Position numbers and translations under genes: made by a program. Of a DNA stretch of 64,000 nucleotides, positions 34,003 through 42,143 are shown piece by piece (the stretch's first letter is position 1; each line of letters begins with the position of its first letter). Source of the DNA: Brevibacillus panacihumi W25 (GTDB taxonomy: Bacteria > Bacillota > Bacilli > Brevibacillales > Brevibacillaceae). The stretch is from the NCBI RefSeq assembly GCF_000503775.1, contig NZ_KI629785.1, positions 796,001-860,000 of the forward strand. Reading direction: 5' to 3'. The notes under the pieces were generated by a model that had not been told where the DNA came from, made no database searches, and was given only the letters and a program-made list of their open reading frames with translations.

Positions 34003-34955
34003 TGCTGTTCACTTGCAGCCAGCACTTGTCGAATGCCAAGCGCGATTTGTTCGTTCTTATGTTTCTCTTTCATCAGGACTTCTATAGCCTGCATATTGCT
34101 TTGCTGAAAATGAGCGACTACTTCCTGGGACATTTCTGTATGGCGCAGCTCCAGGCGATTGATCGCTTCCTCCAACAGTTGTTGTACCTCCTGAAATACG
34201 GATTGGCTTTGAACATTATTCATGGTATGATCCTCCTTCATCTCTTTTAATACCTGGTGATTTTTCTCATGCTGATTCATTTCCTCTGCAGAAATCATGT
34301 CAGGAACCACAGCAGCCGCAACCTCCTGAACAGCTAGGTCTGATTCTGCTTCGTTGCCCGTGACCATGATGTACAATGTGTCTCCATCGATTCGGAAGCG
34401 ATCATCCAATCCTGGCAGAAAGGCAGCGTCAGCAGCCACCCTTACTTCTTGTTCCAAAAAATGGACGAGTGAGCGTGACGTCACCTGAGTGATGCCATTT
34501 TTTTCACAAAAGGCGAAAACCTGATCATTCGCCAGCGTCCATTCCGCCAAAAACCAGCGAGAGTCCCCTTGGAACTGAACAAATCTGGGATCCCGCTCCA
34601 ACTGTAACAACCGCAACGTCTGATTCCAGCCAAACTGGGTATGTCTGCGAAGCTCTGCAACAATCTGCTCGACAAGCTTCGGAGTTTGGGATTCACGCAA
34701 GAAGCGGTACGCCAAATCGTACAATTGGTGGGGCTGGTATGTAAGTTCTACGATTGCCTCTGAGCTTCCAACCCGCACTGGTGTCTGTTCCATCTTCAGC
34801 ACTGTATCAAGCAATGACCCGCTATCCAGATCTGTATAAGCCACTAGCTCATTCTCTTCCATCCGGGCGCAAATCTCCATGCGGGGAAGGGAGCGTTCGC
34901 CGGACCGGAATACCTTCTTGACAATACTTGGTAGGGTATAGGTTGGACGTTTCAT
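33999..34955 (-). CDS. Putative winged-helix/coiled-coil protein, 318 aa
   Basis: The first about 200 residues include two segments reminiscent of HARE-HTH winged helices, notably RDPRFVQFQGDSRWFLAEW, which resembles the RNA polymerase delta subunit pattern of a strand pair ending in W-x-L-x-x-W. A Glu-rich linker leads to a C-terminal coiled domain (residues about 250-318) shared with the next gene. The ATG has AAGGAGAAG upstream. It is the first gene of the three-gene cluster with the SEC-C protein. A role in DNA or RNA polymerase contact is only a guess. Confidence 0.6.
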   Translation of the reverse strand: MKRPTYTLPSIVKKVFRSGERSLPRMEICARMEENELVAYTDLDSGSLLDTVLKMEQTPVRVGSSEAIVELTYQPHQLYDLAYRFLRESQTPKLVEQIVAELRRHTQFGWNQTLRLLQLERDPRFVQFQGDSRWFLAEWTLANDQVFAFCEKNGITQVTSRSLVHFLEQEVRVAADAAFLPGLDDRFRIDGDTLYIMVTGNEAESDLAVQEVAAAVVPDMISAEEMNQHEKNHQVLKEMKEDHTMNNVQSQSVFQEVQQLLEEAINRLELRHTEMSQEVVAHFQQSNMQAIEVLMKEKHKNEQIALGIRQVLAASEQQ

Positions 34956-35076
34956 GAACTTCTCCTTCTTGTGATCGGCATATTTGGGGGCCAATCAAAT
35001 GGGAATCAAATGTTGTTATTCTACAAAAAGAGCAAAAATCCTACCAGATGAAAAGTGTTAGGCAATTCCGATAAAT

Positions 35077-35126
35077 GGGGCAGACCAACAGGCTGCGTCA
35101 CTCTCCCAGCCGTGTTGACCTGCCCC
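35077..35126. other. Long GC-rich stem-loop downstream of yhaM
   Basis: GGGGCAG pairs with CTGCCCC and an inner ACAGGCTG with CAGCCGTGT. The T-run on the leftward side is weak (ATTTAT), so it may be a poor terminator or an mRNA-stabilising 3' structure for yhaM. The 190 nt between yhaM and the 318-aa gene hold no gene. Confidence 0.5.
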
Positions 35127-35145
35127 GCTCCAAGACGCTTGATTT

Positions 35146-36102
35146 CTAGTACCCTCTCCACACCTTGCGCCTGAGGACATTGGCGTACGCCCATTCCTCT
35201 TCTCCCATATCGGACAAGGTTTGGCCTATGGCATTCATCTTGCTGTCAATCTGATCGAGGTAGTGGAACAAGACAGCGGTAGGCGTTTTTCCGGATACTG
35301 CGCTCCCCCATCCGTTCTCGACTTCACCATGATGGCTAAGAATACAATGCTTCAAGTGCAAGACCTCTGCATCCCCGAGCGGGATCCCCAGCTTGCGGCA
35401 GATTCCCGTGACGATCTCCACGCCCATTACCAGGTGGCCGATGAGTTGGCCCGGCGTGGTATAATCGGGCGCGATCGGGTCAGACAGCTCGTATAGCTTG
35501 CCGATGTCGTGCAGGATGCAGGTGGCGTACAAGACGTCCCGGTCCACCTGCGGATAGAGCGGCAACAAGCGCTCCGCTGCCGTCAGCAGGGACACGATAT
35601 GTTCCAGCAGGCCATGATAGTAGTTGTGATGCATTTTAACACCTGCGGGATATTGACGCAGACGCTCGCCGATTTCGCTGTCGCTGATCGCCTCAAGCAG
35701 AATGGCCTGCAGCGTCTTGCTCTGCAGGCTGTGGATCACCGACTCCAGCTTCCCCCATAGCTCCTCTGGAGGAATCGGGGAAATGGGGATCAGTGACTCC
35801 ATCACTACTTCATCTGCTGGCGAGGCTAGCCGGATCCGCTGGATGACCAATTGCTTTTTCCCCCGGTAGCTTTGTACGACGGCATCAATCTTGACCACCG
35901 CTTTGACCTGGATCGCCTCTTTGATCTCCGCATTCACATCCCATAATTTTGCCATGATTGTCCCGGAGCGATCACCCAGCTCCAGGTTAAGGTACTCGCT
36001 TTGGTTGCTTGCTACGCCTGCTTCCTTGCTTTTGACCAGACAAAACCCGACAACCCGTTCTCCCTCTTGGTAATCCAGTAAATATCTCATCTTTTTTCCC
36101 AT
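35146..36102 (-). CDS. yhaM: 3'-5' exoribonuclease YhaM
   Basis: A 318-residue enzyme with an N-terminal OB-fold (LNLELGDRSGTIMAKLWDV) and a C-terminal HD domain (HHNYYHGLLEHIVSLL, CILHDIGKLYE, later CILSHHGEVENGWGS). YhaM degrades RNA from the 3' end, trims short fragments and also acts on DNA, using divalent metals held by the HD residues. Length and motifs match the Bacillus protein (314 aa). It is downstream of the DedA/DUF1232 pair with a 10-nt gap, so the three genes probably share a transcript. Confidence 0.93.
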   Translation of the reverse strand: MGKKMRYLLDYQEGERVVGFCLVKSKEAGVASNQSEYLNLELGDRSGTIMAKLWDVNAEIKEAIQVKAVVKIDAVVQSYRGKKQLVIQRIRLASPADEVVMESLIPISPIPPEELWGKLESVIHSLQSKTLQAILLEAISDSEIGERLRQYPAGVKMHHNYYHGLLEHIVSLLTAAERLLPLYPQVDRDVLYATCILHDIGKLYELSDPIAPDYTTPGQLIGHLVMGVEIVTGICRKLGIPLGDAEVLHLKHCILSHHGEVENGWGSAVSGKTPTAVLFHYLDQIDSKMNAIGQTLSDMGEEEWAYANVLRRKVWRGY

Positions 36103-36112
36103 CCCATATGCC

Positions 36113-36628
36113 TTATTTGCGGCGAAGTATATCTTTCAATTTCGCGACGATTTTCTGTCCGACCAAATTATCTGCTTCTGTGATGACCTTGGTAATGACT
36201 CCCAATACATCCTCTTCTCCGTTCCAATGCTCGCGCACGATCGACTCGTCCACATCAGCCAGAATCCGCCGCAATGCGTACACAGAGAGGATAACGTCAT
36301 CGAGCAATCCCACCCCGCCAATAAATGCCTCTGGAAGAAAATCGACTGGCGAGATGAAGTAGGCAACCGCCAGACCCGCTACGGCCTTGGATTGTACGCC
36401 AACCCTCTTGTCCAGCATCAACCGGGCGAGCAGGACAAACAAGTCTGGAGCCAGAAGGATGTAGCCTGCTGTTTTCTCATTGACCCCTTTTTCCCGAATG
36501 AAAGCCTCAATTTTTGCCCGCAGTTTGTCATAGAAGCGCTGATGTTTTTCCGGAAGCTCAATCGCAATCACTTCCGTCACAGGACGAACGACAGGCAGAT
36601 TGTCTTGTTTTTGTTCTTCTTCCTTCAT
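36113..36628 (-). CDS. DUF1232 (YkvA-like) membrane-associated protein, 171 aa
   Basis: A 171-residue protein whose C-terminal half carries the DUF1232 pattern: hydrophobic segments AGYILLAPDLFVLLARLM and AVAGLAVAYFISPVDFLPEA, then GLLDDVILSVYALRRIL. I use the ATG at 36628 with GGGGAGGAAAC upstream; its start overlaps the stop of the DedA gene by 4 nt (ATGA), so the two are coupled. Function is not established for the family. Confidence 0.85.
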   Translation of the reverse strand: MKEEEQKQDNLPVVRPVTEVIAIELPEKHQRFYDKLRAKIEAFIREKGVNEKTAGYILLAPDLFVLLARLMLDKRVGVQSKAVAGLAVAYFISPVDFLPEAFIGGVGLLDDVILSVYALRRILADVDESIVREHWNGEEDVLGVITKVITEADNLVGQKIVAKLKDILRRK

Positions 36629-37251
36629 GATGTTTCCTCCCCTTTTCCTTTTTTCATCCAACTTTTTTGGTACAAATATAAACCCAGCAACAGGAAAAAT
36701 ACGGCGCTCAGGGCAAACAGAGCGAGATTGTGAGAGATCCAGGTGAACACGACCTCCCATCGCTCTCCCAACTGCCAACCCAGGGTTACAAACAGCAAGC
36801 TCCATACGAGACCGCCTGTATAGGTGTACAGAATGAAGGTCGGAAATGGGAGGCGGGTAATTCCGGCAAAATACGCAGTGAATTGTCGCACTCCGGTTAT
36901 GAAATAACCAATCGGCAACGCCCATTTACCGAAGCGATCAAACCAGCTTCTGGTCTTCTGATAGACCTGATAGACGATTTCGAAGCGTTTTCCCACCCGT
37001 TCAATCAGGGAATGCCCCAGTGTACGCCCGATCCAATAGGCAATGGTCATCGCCAGAATCGAACCAGAAAAGCAAACCAGAAAAGTAGGCCAAAAATCCA
37101 ATTTCCCAGTCGATACAAGAAAACCTGAAAAAACGAGCAGTGTCTCTTCCGGCAGCGGCATCCCCAGTATGCCGAGAAAAAACAAGCCAAACAAGGCGAA
37201 ATATCCATAGTTGCTGATGTACGTGCCAAATACAGAAGAGATCTCTTCCAA
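36625..37251 (-). CDS. DedA-family membrane protein
   Basis: A 208-residue protein with about 5-6 membrane segments and DedA/SNARE-associated signatures: FFLGILGMPLPEETLLVFSG near residue 23 and the charged loop ALPIGYFITGVRQFTAYFAG near 117. DedA proteins are lipid (undecaprenyl phosphate or phospholipid) transporters/scramblases. The start appears to be TTG, with GGTGA 7 nt upstream. It heads the dedA-DUF1232-yhaM group. Confidence 0.88.
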   Translation of the reverse strand: MEEISSVFGTYISNYGYFALFGLFFLGILGMPLPEETLLVFSGFLVSTGKLDFWPTFLVCFSGSILAMTIAYWIGRTLGHSLIERVGKRFEIVYQVYQKTRSWFDRFGKWALPIGYFITGVRQFTAYFAGITRLPFPTFILYTYTGGLVWSLLFVTLGWQLGERWEVVFTWISHNLALFALSAVFFLLLGLYLYQKSWMKKGKGEETS

Positions 37252-37362
37252 AATGGAGTCACCACATTTCCCGCATTTGTCATCTGCCTTTTATTATGCC
37301 AAAAGAACTTCCTGACAACAAACCGACTCCAGTCGGAGAAATGCTCCGCCGCTTGGTGTAGT

Positions 37363-37406
37363 AAAAAAGACCGGATGCGACTTCAGAAGTCACACCGGTC
37401 TTTTTT
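37363..37406 (-). terminator. Intrinsic terminator after the 73-aa gene
   Basis: Read leftward, AAAGACCGG pairs with CCGGTCTTT, with an inner GACTTC/GAAGTC helix, followed by TTT. It is a very stable terminator and has A/T runs on both sides. Confidence 0.88.
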
Positions 37407-37422
37407 GGCAACATTTCACAAA

Positions 37423-37644
37423 TTAGGCAAAAAAGCCTTTATCGCGCAGTTGCTCCATGATTTCAGCAACAGTCAGGTCTTGTTTCAGCAGATCCATGGT
37501 AACCTCTACTTGCTCCGGGGACAGGCCGTTCGCACCCAAGCTTTCTTGAACCAATACCATGTTGGGACGTCGGAAGTATGTTTGCAGAGTGCGCTTCACA
37601 CGTCCTTCCAGACTTGTTTTCAGCATCAATTCAGTCGTCGACAT
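37423..37644 (-). CDS. Small helical protein of unknown function, 73 aa
   Basis: The sequence is helical and charged, with TLQTYFRRPNMVLVQESLGA in the middle and LKQDLTVAEIMEQLRDKGFF at the end. The ATG at 37644 has AGAGGTGG upstream. A strong terminator follows, which supports a genuine small gene. I do not recognise a family. Confidence 0.6.
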   Translation of the reverse strand: MSTTELMLKTSLEGRVKRTLQTYFRRPNMVLVQESLGANGLSPEQVEVTMDLLKQDLTVAEIMEQLRDKGFFA

Positions 37645-37741
37645 CTGTACCACCTCTTTCTTCCGTAAGGTCTATGTGCATAACCTTTATTATCATACAA
37701 AAACGTCCAAGAATCAACCTTTGCCGGCAAAGACTTCCTGA

Positions 37742-38494
37742 TTAAATTCCGGGCATCAGGTTTCTCTTGTGCTCGGAGATCCGGTGCAGATATTCAATGC
37801 GCTCCATCGCCTCTGGCCGCGTCTCCCCTGTGATCAGGAGGCGATCCAGATCTTCATAGGTGAAGCCCATTTCCTGCTCGTCGGTCTGACCTTCCCATAA
37901 ATCTGCGGACGGCGCCTTTGTAATGATGGAATCCGGAATGCCCAGTTCTTTTGCCAGAATTCTCATTTCGTGCTTGGTGAGGCTCTCTACAGGATTAAAG
38001 TCCGCGAGTCCATCTCCGCCTTTCGTCATGTAGCCGACATACACCTCGCTACGGTTGCAGGTATCTGCGACGAGACAGCCTTTTTGGTTGGCGACCGCAT
38101 ACAGTACCGTCATGCGTAGTCGTGCTTTGGTGTTGCCCTTCGTCTTGTCGTCAAGGGGAAGAACGCTCTGGATAGCGGGAACCAGTGCGTCGAAAGCTGG
38201 GCCGACGTCTACCGTAACCAGGTTAAGCCCAATCGCTTCTGCCAGCTGCTTGGCATCCGCTTCATGGACTGGCTGGGAATAGGCTGGCATCCATACCCCA
38301 ATGACTCGCTCGCGCCCCAGTGCGCGCACGCACAAGGCCGCTGTCACCGCGCTGTCGATGCCTCCCGAGATTCCGACTACTACCCCGTTCAATCCAGGTC
38401 CGTCGATTTGCTCTCGGATAAACGCCAACCGTTTCTCCACGTCTTTTTTTATCTGTGCCTGGTAATTTGCAAGATGCTCATGAAACTTGTCCAC
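37742..38494 (-). CDS. nadE: Ammonia-dependent NAD+ synthetase
   Basis: A 250-residue enzyme with the PP-loop GISGGIDSAVTAALC near residue 42. Later signatures are NTKARLRMTVLYAVAN, CNRSEVYVGYMTKGGDG and ITKAPSADLWEGQTDEQEMG. It lacks the N-terminal nitrilase domain, so it uses ammonia to amidate deamido-NAD. The start is a GTG with GGTAGG upstream. Divergent from map. Confidence 0.94.
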   Translation of the reverse strand: MDKFHEHLANYQAQIKKDVEKRLAFIREQIDGPGLNGVVVGISGGIDSAVTAALCVRALGRERVIGVWMPAYSQPVHEADAKQLAEAIGLNLVTVDVGPAFDALVPAIQSVLPLDDKTKGNTKARLRMTVLYAVANQKGCLVADTCNRSEVYVGYMTKGGDGLADFNPVESLTKHEMRILAKELGIPDSIITKAPSADLWEGQTDEQEMGFTYEDLDRLLITGETRPEAMERIEYLHRISEHKRNLMPGI

Positions 38495-38555
38495 GCTACC
38501 TACCCCCAGTAGATTTTTTCCTCCTCATCCTACCATGCGTTTTTGACGGTGGCAA

Positions 38556-38596
38556 TTGGCCCTAAACCAGTCTACACTATATACTATACCGTGTAG
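38556..38596 (+). promoter_or_regulatory. Promoter of map with an inverted repeat around the -10 box
   Basis: TTGGCC (38556-38561), an 18-bp spacer and TATACT (38580-38585) form a plausible sigma-A promoter. The arms CTACAC (38572-38577) and GTGTAG (38591-38596) flank the -10 box symmetrically. This could be an operator; no known regulator is matched. Confidence 0.45.
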
Positions 38597-38626
38597 CGAA
38601 CCTATGCGAGAACAAGGAGAGAGACC

Positions 38627-39373
38627 ATGATCATCCTCAAAACACCTGAAGAGATTGAATTAATGCGGGCGGCGGGAAAGATCCTGGCTGCCTGCCACCG
38701 CGAGATCGCCAAGATGATTCGTCCCGGTATCTCCACATGGGAGATCGACCAGTTTGTAGAAGCGTTTTTGGCCAAACACGGCGCGACACCGGAGCAAAAA
38801 GGTTATTCGGGTTATCCTTATGCCACATGCGGCTCCGTCAACGACGTCATCTGTCACGGCTTCCCGAAAAAGGAACCGTTGCAGGATGGAGATATCGTCA
38901 CGATTGATATGGTCGTCCGAAAAGACGGCTGGCTAGCAGACTCCGCTTGGTCCTATGCTGTGGGGAATATTTCCGCCGAAGCGAAAAGACTGTTGGAAGT
39001 GACCGAAAAAGCACTCTATCTGGGAATTGAACAAGCCGTCGTGGGCAACCGGGTCGGTGACATTTCCCACGCGATCCAGTCGTACGCCGAAGCGGAAGGA
39101 TATTCGGTCGTACGCGATTTTACCGGCCACGGGATCGGACAGAAAATGCATGAAGAGCCGTATGTTCCCCACTTCGGTCCTCCAGGCCGCGGCCCTCGTC
39201 TGAAAGAAGGCATGGTCCTGACAATCGAACCGATGCTCAATATCGGCACCTACCATGCCAAGATCGACGAAGACGGTTGGACAGCTCGCACGCGCGACGG
39301 CAAGTTGTCGGCGCAGTATGAGCATACATTGGCGATTACGGCGGATGGACCAGTGATTTTGACCAAACAATAA
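38627..39373 (+). CDS. map: Methionine aminopeptidase, type I
   Basis: A 248-residue enzyme that removes the initiator Met from new proteins. Metal ligands are visible in [19 protein letters not shown] (two Asp), [18 protein letters not shown] (His) and [10 protein letters not shown] (Glu), with the final Glu near YEHTLAIT. There is no N-terminal SEC-C-type extension. The ATG has AAGGAGAGAG upstream. It is not in a ribosomal-protein operon here, so it may be a second copy in this genome. Confidence 0.94.
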   Translation: MIILKTPEEIELMRAAGKILAACHREIAKMIRPGISTWEIDQFVEAFLAKHGATPEQKGYSGYPYATCGSVNDVICHGFPKKEPLQDGDIVTIDMVVRKDGWLADSAWSYAVGNISAEAKRLLEVTEKALYLGIEQAVVGNRVGDISHAIQSYAEAEGYSVVRDFTGHGIGQKMHEEPYVPHFGPPGRGPRLKEGMVLTIEPMLNIGTYHAKIDEDGWTARTRDGKLSAQYEHTLAITADGPVILTKQ

Positions 39374-39390
39374 GTCCGGCAGGGATTGGT

Positions 39391-39415
39391 GAAAAGGCCC
39401 TGACCGGGCTTTTTT
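39391..39415 (+). terminator. Intrinsic terminator after map
   Basis: AAAGGCCC pairs with GGGCTTT with one bulged base over a short loop, followed by TTTTT. The bulge makes it weaker than most terminators in the window. Confidence 0.6.
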
Positions 39416-39447
39416 CTATGGAAGTGCAGAGTCAAAACATCGAAGCA

Positions 39448-39476
39448 TTGACACAAAATCGCGTCAACTTTACCAT
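39448..39476 (+). promoter_or_regulatory. Sigma-A promoter of the luciferase-like gene, with overlapping dyad
   Basis: A consensus TTGACA (39448-39453), 17 bp, then TACCAT (39471-39476). The -35 box is part of the dyad TTGAC-N10-GTCAA (39448-39467), a possible repressor site. The start codon at 39544 lies about 60 nt downstream of the presumed +1. Confidence 0.6.
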
Positions 39477-39543
39477 GCAAAGTACCAACTATTACACAAA
39501 ACGTACATTTCAAGTCCGCTTTTCAACAAAGGAGGAAGCAAAG

Positions 39544-40584
39544 ATGGCTCATTCGAACATAGATCAAGGCTCAAGCAAGCAATTGCGCGATATTCCCCTC
39601 TCCGTGCTGGATCTTTCCCCGATTGTCGAGGGAAGTACGCCTGCGGAATCATTTCGCAAAAGTCTCGATCTCGCCCAGCATGTGGAGAAATGGGGATTTT
39701 TGCGCTACTGGGTGGCAGAGCATCACGGAATGCCCAGCGTCGCCAGTTCCGCCACCTCGGTTTTGATCGGGTACATCGCGGCTGGCACCTCCACGATCCG
39801 GGTTGGATCAGGCGGTATCATGCTGCCCAATCACGCTCCACTTGTCATCGCAGAGCAGTTCGGTACGCTTGAATCGCTTTATCCGGGGCGCATCGACCTC
39901 GGATTGGGACGTGCGCCCGGTACCGATCAACGGACAGCCCGTGCCTTGCGACGCCATCAAAACGTCGGCGGAGCTGACTTCCCGGAACTGCTGACTGAGC
40001 TGCGCGGGTACTTCAAGCCCGCTTCCGAGGGGTCTGCCTCAGGAATTCGCGCCATCCCGGGGGAGGGCCTGTCCATCCCGATCTGGCTGCTGGGATCCAG
40101 TGATTTCAGCGCTCAATTAGCCGGAATGCTGGGTCTGCCCTTTGCCTTTGCAGGGCACTTTTCACCCAACTACATCCTGCCGGCCCTGGACGTCTACCGC
40201 CATCACTTCCGTCCCTCAGAGGTGCTGGAGGAGCCGTATGCCATGGTAGGGGTAAACGTCATGGCTGCTGACACGGACGAGCGTGCGCAATACCTGTCTA
40301 CCTCGCATTATCAGTCGTTTTTGCAAATTATTCGCGATGACCGAAAGCCAGTCCAGCCACCGGTAGAAAATATGGATGAGCTGTGGTCAGAGTTCGAGAA
40401 GCTCACTGTACTCTCTCAGCTTGGTTCTTCGATCATCGGCAGCCCTCAGACAGTCAAACGGAAGCTGCAAGAGCTGCTCGATGCCACACAAGCCGACGAG
40501 CTGATGATCACCACTTCCATGTACGATCACGCGGATCGGCTCCGTTCATTTGAGATCGTGGCGGATATTTGGAAATCGGAATAG
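39544..40584 (+). CDS. LLM-class flavin-dependent oxidoreductase
   Basis: A 346-residue protein of the bacterial luciferase-like superfamily. Typical blocks are [20 protein letters not shown] near residue 55, [20 protein letters not shown] near 83 and [14 protein letters not shown] near 115. Such enzymes use reduced FMN to oxidise or desulfurise small molecules; the substrate is unknown. The ATG has AAAGGAGGAAG upstream, which fixes the start over the longer open frame. It is a single-gene unit between two terminators. Confidence 0.9.
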   Translation: MAHSNIDQGSSKQLRDIPLSVLDLSPIVEGSTPAESFRKSLDLAQHVEKWGFLRYWVAEHHGMPSVASSATSVLIGYIAAGTSTIRVGSGGIMLPNHAPLVIAEQFGTLESLYPGRIDLGLGRAPGTDQRTARALRRHQNVGGADFPELLTELRGYFKPASEGSASGIRAIPGEGLSIPIWLLGSSDFSAQLAGMLGLPFAFAGHFSPNYILPALDVYRHHFRPSEVLEEPYAMVGVNVMAADTDERAQYLSTSHYQSFLQIIRDDRKPVQPPVENMDELWSEFEKLTVLSQLGSSIIGSPQTVKRKLQELLDATQADELMITTSMYDHADRLRSFEIVADIWKSE

Positions 40585-40595
40585 CTATAAATTGG

Positions 40596-40637
40596 AAAGT
40601 GGCAGCTGGAATCAACACCAGTCTGCCACTTTTTTTA
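40596..40637 (+). terminator. Intrinsic terminator after the LLM oxidoreductase gene
   Basis: AAAGTGGCAG pairs with CTGCCACTTT over a 17-nt loop and is followed by TTTT. It may also serve the leftward small gene at 40642. Confidence 0.85.
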
Positions 40638-40641
40638 CATG

Positions 40642-40815
40642 TTATGACCGCTGCAAGGTAGGCTGACATTGGTTCAAAATTTCTTCCAAGTCCTGCACGT
40701 CCCGTTCCAGCTCGCGGATATCTTCTTCGATCAGCTTTTTCAGGTGCTGCTTCTCGCGCAGGATTTTGCGGGTCTTTTCCAAGCGCTGATTCATATCGAA
40801 CACGCCGACATACAC
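40642..40815 (-). CDS. Small coiled-coil protein, 57 aa
   Basis: The sequence is highly helical and charged (KTRKILREKQHLKKLIEEDI, then RELERDVQDLEEIL), a likely coiled coil. The start is GTG at 40815, preceded by AGGGAGG with 8-nt spacing. An ATG eight codons on (MNQRLEK) is a weaker alternative. I know no family. Confidence 0.55.
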   Translation of the reverse strand: MYVGVFDMNQRLEKTRKILREKQHLKKLIEEDIRELERDVQDLEEILNQCQPTLQRS

Positions 40816-40912
40816 TCTCTTTCCCTCCCTATGTAGGTTTTCCACCTTACATGATATGCAGGAGGTTCCATATGTTTCCTGTTTCTTCGCCTGATCTCCT
40901 CGTACTTTCCGC

Positions 40913-41341
40913 TTATTCCTCTAATCTGCGGATCAAGTCATACGGTCTGACTCGAAATGCTTCATAAGGAACGCATCGAGAGTTCCGGGCATCAAGCAAA
41001 CGGACGCGCAAATGGGGCCTGGTGATGTAGTACTCCAGATTCTCCTCGGTAATTTGAGCAAAAGCCGCCTCGGTCGTTTCACCTTCCGCTGTCTGCAATT
41101 GACCCGAAGCGTACTCACCGCGAAACATGACACAAATGCCACCGCTCGTCATGTTTTGATAGACACCTGTAACGCCAAACACTTTCACTGCGATCCCGGT
41201 CTCTTCGAATATTTCCCGTATAACAGCCTCTTCCAGGTTCTCCCCCTCTTCCACCATCCCTCCTGGCAGCTCCATCGTGTCTGAGCGATGAAGATTGCGG
41301 ACTCCTTTCCATACAAAAAAGGACGGCACAGAAATCGCCAT
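40913..41341 (-). CDS. NUDIX hydrolase
   Basis: A 142-residue protein with a complete Nudix box from about residue 27: G-x5-E-x7-REIFEETGI, with the Glu residues that bind metal. The family hydrolyses nucleoside-diphosphate-linked substrates. The ATG is immediately preceded by GAAGAAGG, a close ribosome binding site, so a GTG five codons on is also possible. It lies 12 nt after pspC in the same direction, which suggests cotranscription. Confidence 0.87.
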   Translation of the reverse strand: MAISVPSFFVWKGVRNLHRSDTMELPGGMVEEGENLEEAVIREIFEETGIAVKVFGVTGVYQNMTSGGICVMFRGEYASGQLQTAEGETTEAAFAQITEENLEYYITRPHLRVRLLDARNSRCVPYEAFRVRPYDLIRRLEE

Positions 41342-41353
41342 CCTTCTTCATTC

Positions 41354-41710
41354 CTATATCCCTTTATATTTCAGCAATTCTTCCCGCAAGCGCTGTACTT
41401 CCATGACCAATGCCCGCTTTTCCAGACGTTCAAGCTGGCTGTCCACATCCGGCTCGGTATGGTAATCGTAGAAGTCGGCTTCGCGGTCATATCTGCCATA
41501 TTTCTTGTACTCATGGGACCAGTGCGGCTCTTTGGGCATGATTAAAGCGAGCAGGAAATAGATCAGAATCGGAATACCGGTACAAACGGTCAAAATGACT
41601 ACGCCGATCCGTACCAGCGTCGCATCGATTCGTAAAAATTCAGCGATTCCGCCACACACCCCAAACAAACGCCGATCTGTGCGCGAACGATATAAACGAT
41701 TTTCTCTCAT
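41354..41710 (-). CDS. PspC domain-containing membrane protein
   Basis: A 118-residue protein with the PspC pattern: RLYRSRTDRRLFGVCGGIAE near the N-terminus, then a membrane helix (VRIGVVILTVCTGIPILIYF, about residues 35-60) and a charged C-terminal coil. PspC domains sense or protect the membrane under envelope stress. The ATG has GGAAGGGAAG upstream. Cotranscribed with the NUDIX gene. Confidence 0.88.
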   Translation of the reverse strand: MRENRLYRSRTDRRLFGVCGGIAEFLRIDATLVRIGVVILTVCTGIPILIYFLLALIMPKEPHWSHEYKKYGRYDREADFYDYHTEPDVDSQLERLEKRALVMEVQRLREELLKYKGI

Positions 41711-41881
41711 GACTTCCCTTCCTCTCTACGGTTCCGTGTTTTCCTTGTATCCTCAGGATACCCGACGAACAGAGCCTGCAAAATGGCCCGTAGAGGGATT
41801 TGTCCTCCGCCCCTGGACGGAGATTGTTCCAGATGCATGAATAAAGCCGTTTGGGTTCACGCTACCGTTGAGGTGATTTCC

Positions 41882-42127
41882 ATGCCATTCCTGCTCGCGC
41901 TCCTCGCCGTCTCCCTGTGGATTGGCGGATGCTCCGCGAAAACCGTACAAGATGAAAGCCTTATCCAGGACCAGCAGCAGTACTACTACCAGCAAAACGT
42001 TGTTCGACCGAACGGATCGGAGCCGAATGTAACGCCCTACGGCCCTCCGATCAACGCTACAATCTCTTCGGAGTACGACCGCTGGATTCGTCCAGACGCC
42101 GTTTCACGCTACCCCGGGCTGGAATAA
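41882..42127 (+). CDS. Small putative lipoprotein, 81 aa
   Basis: The start at 41882 has GAGGTGATTTCC directly upstream. The protein begins MPFLLALLAVSLWIGGC, a lipoprotein signal with the lipobox IGGC at Cys17, and then a Gln/Tyr/Asn/Pro-rich tail (IQDQQQYYYQQN). It would be anchored outside the membrane. No family is recognised. Divergent from pspC and convergent with the flavin reductase gene. Confidence 0.6.
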   Translation: MPFLLALLAVSLWIGGCSAKTVQDESLIQDQQQYYYQQNVVRPNGSEPNVTPYGPPINATISSEYDRWIRPDAVSRYPGLE

Positions 42128-42143
42128 TCCAGCCCATCTCCTG

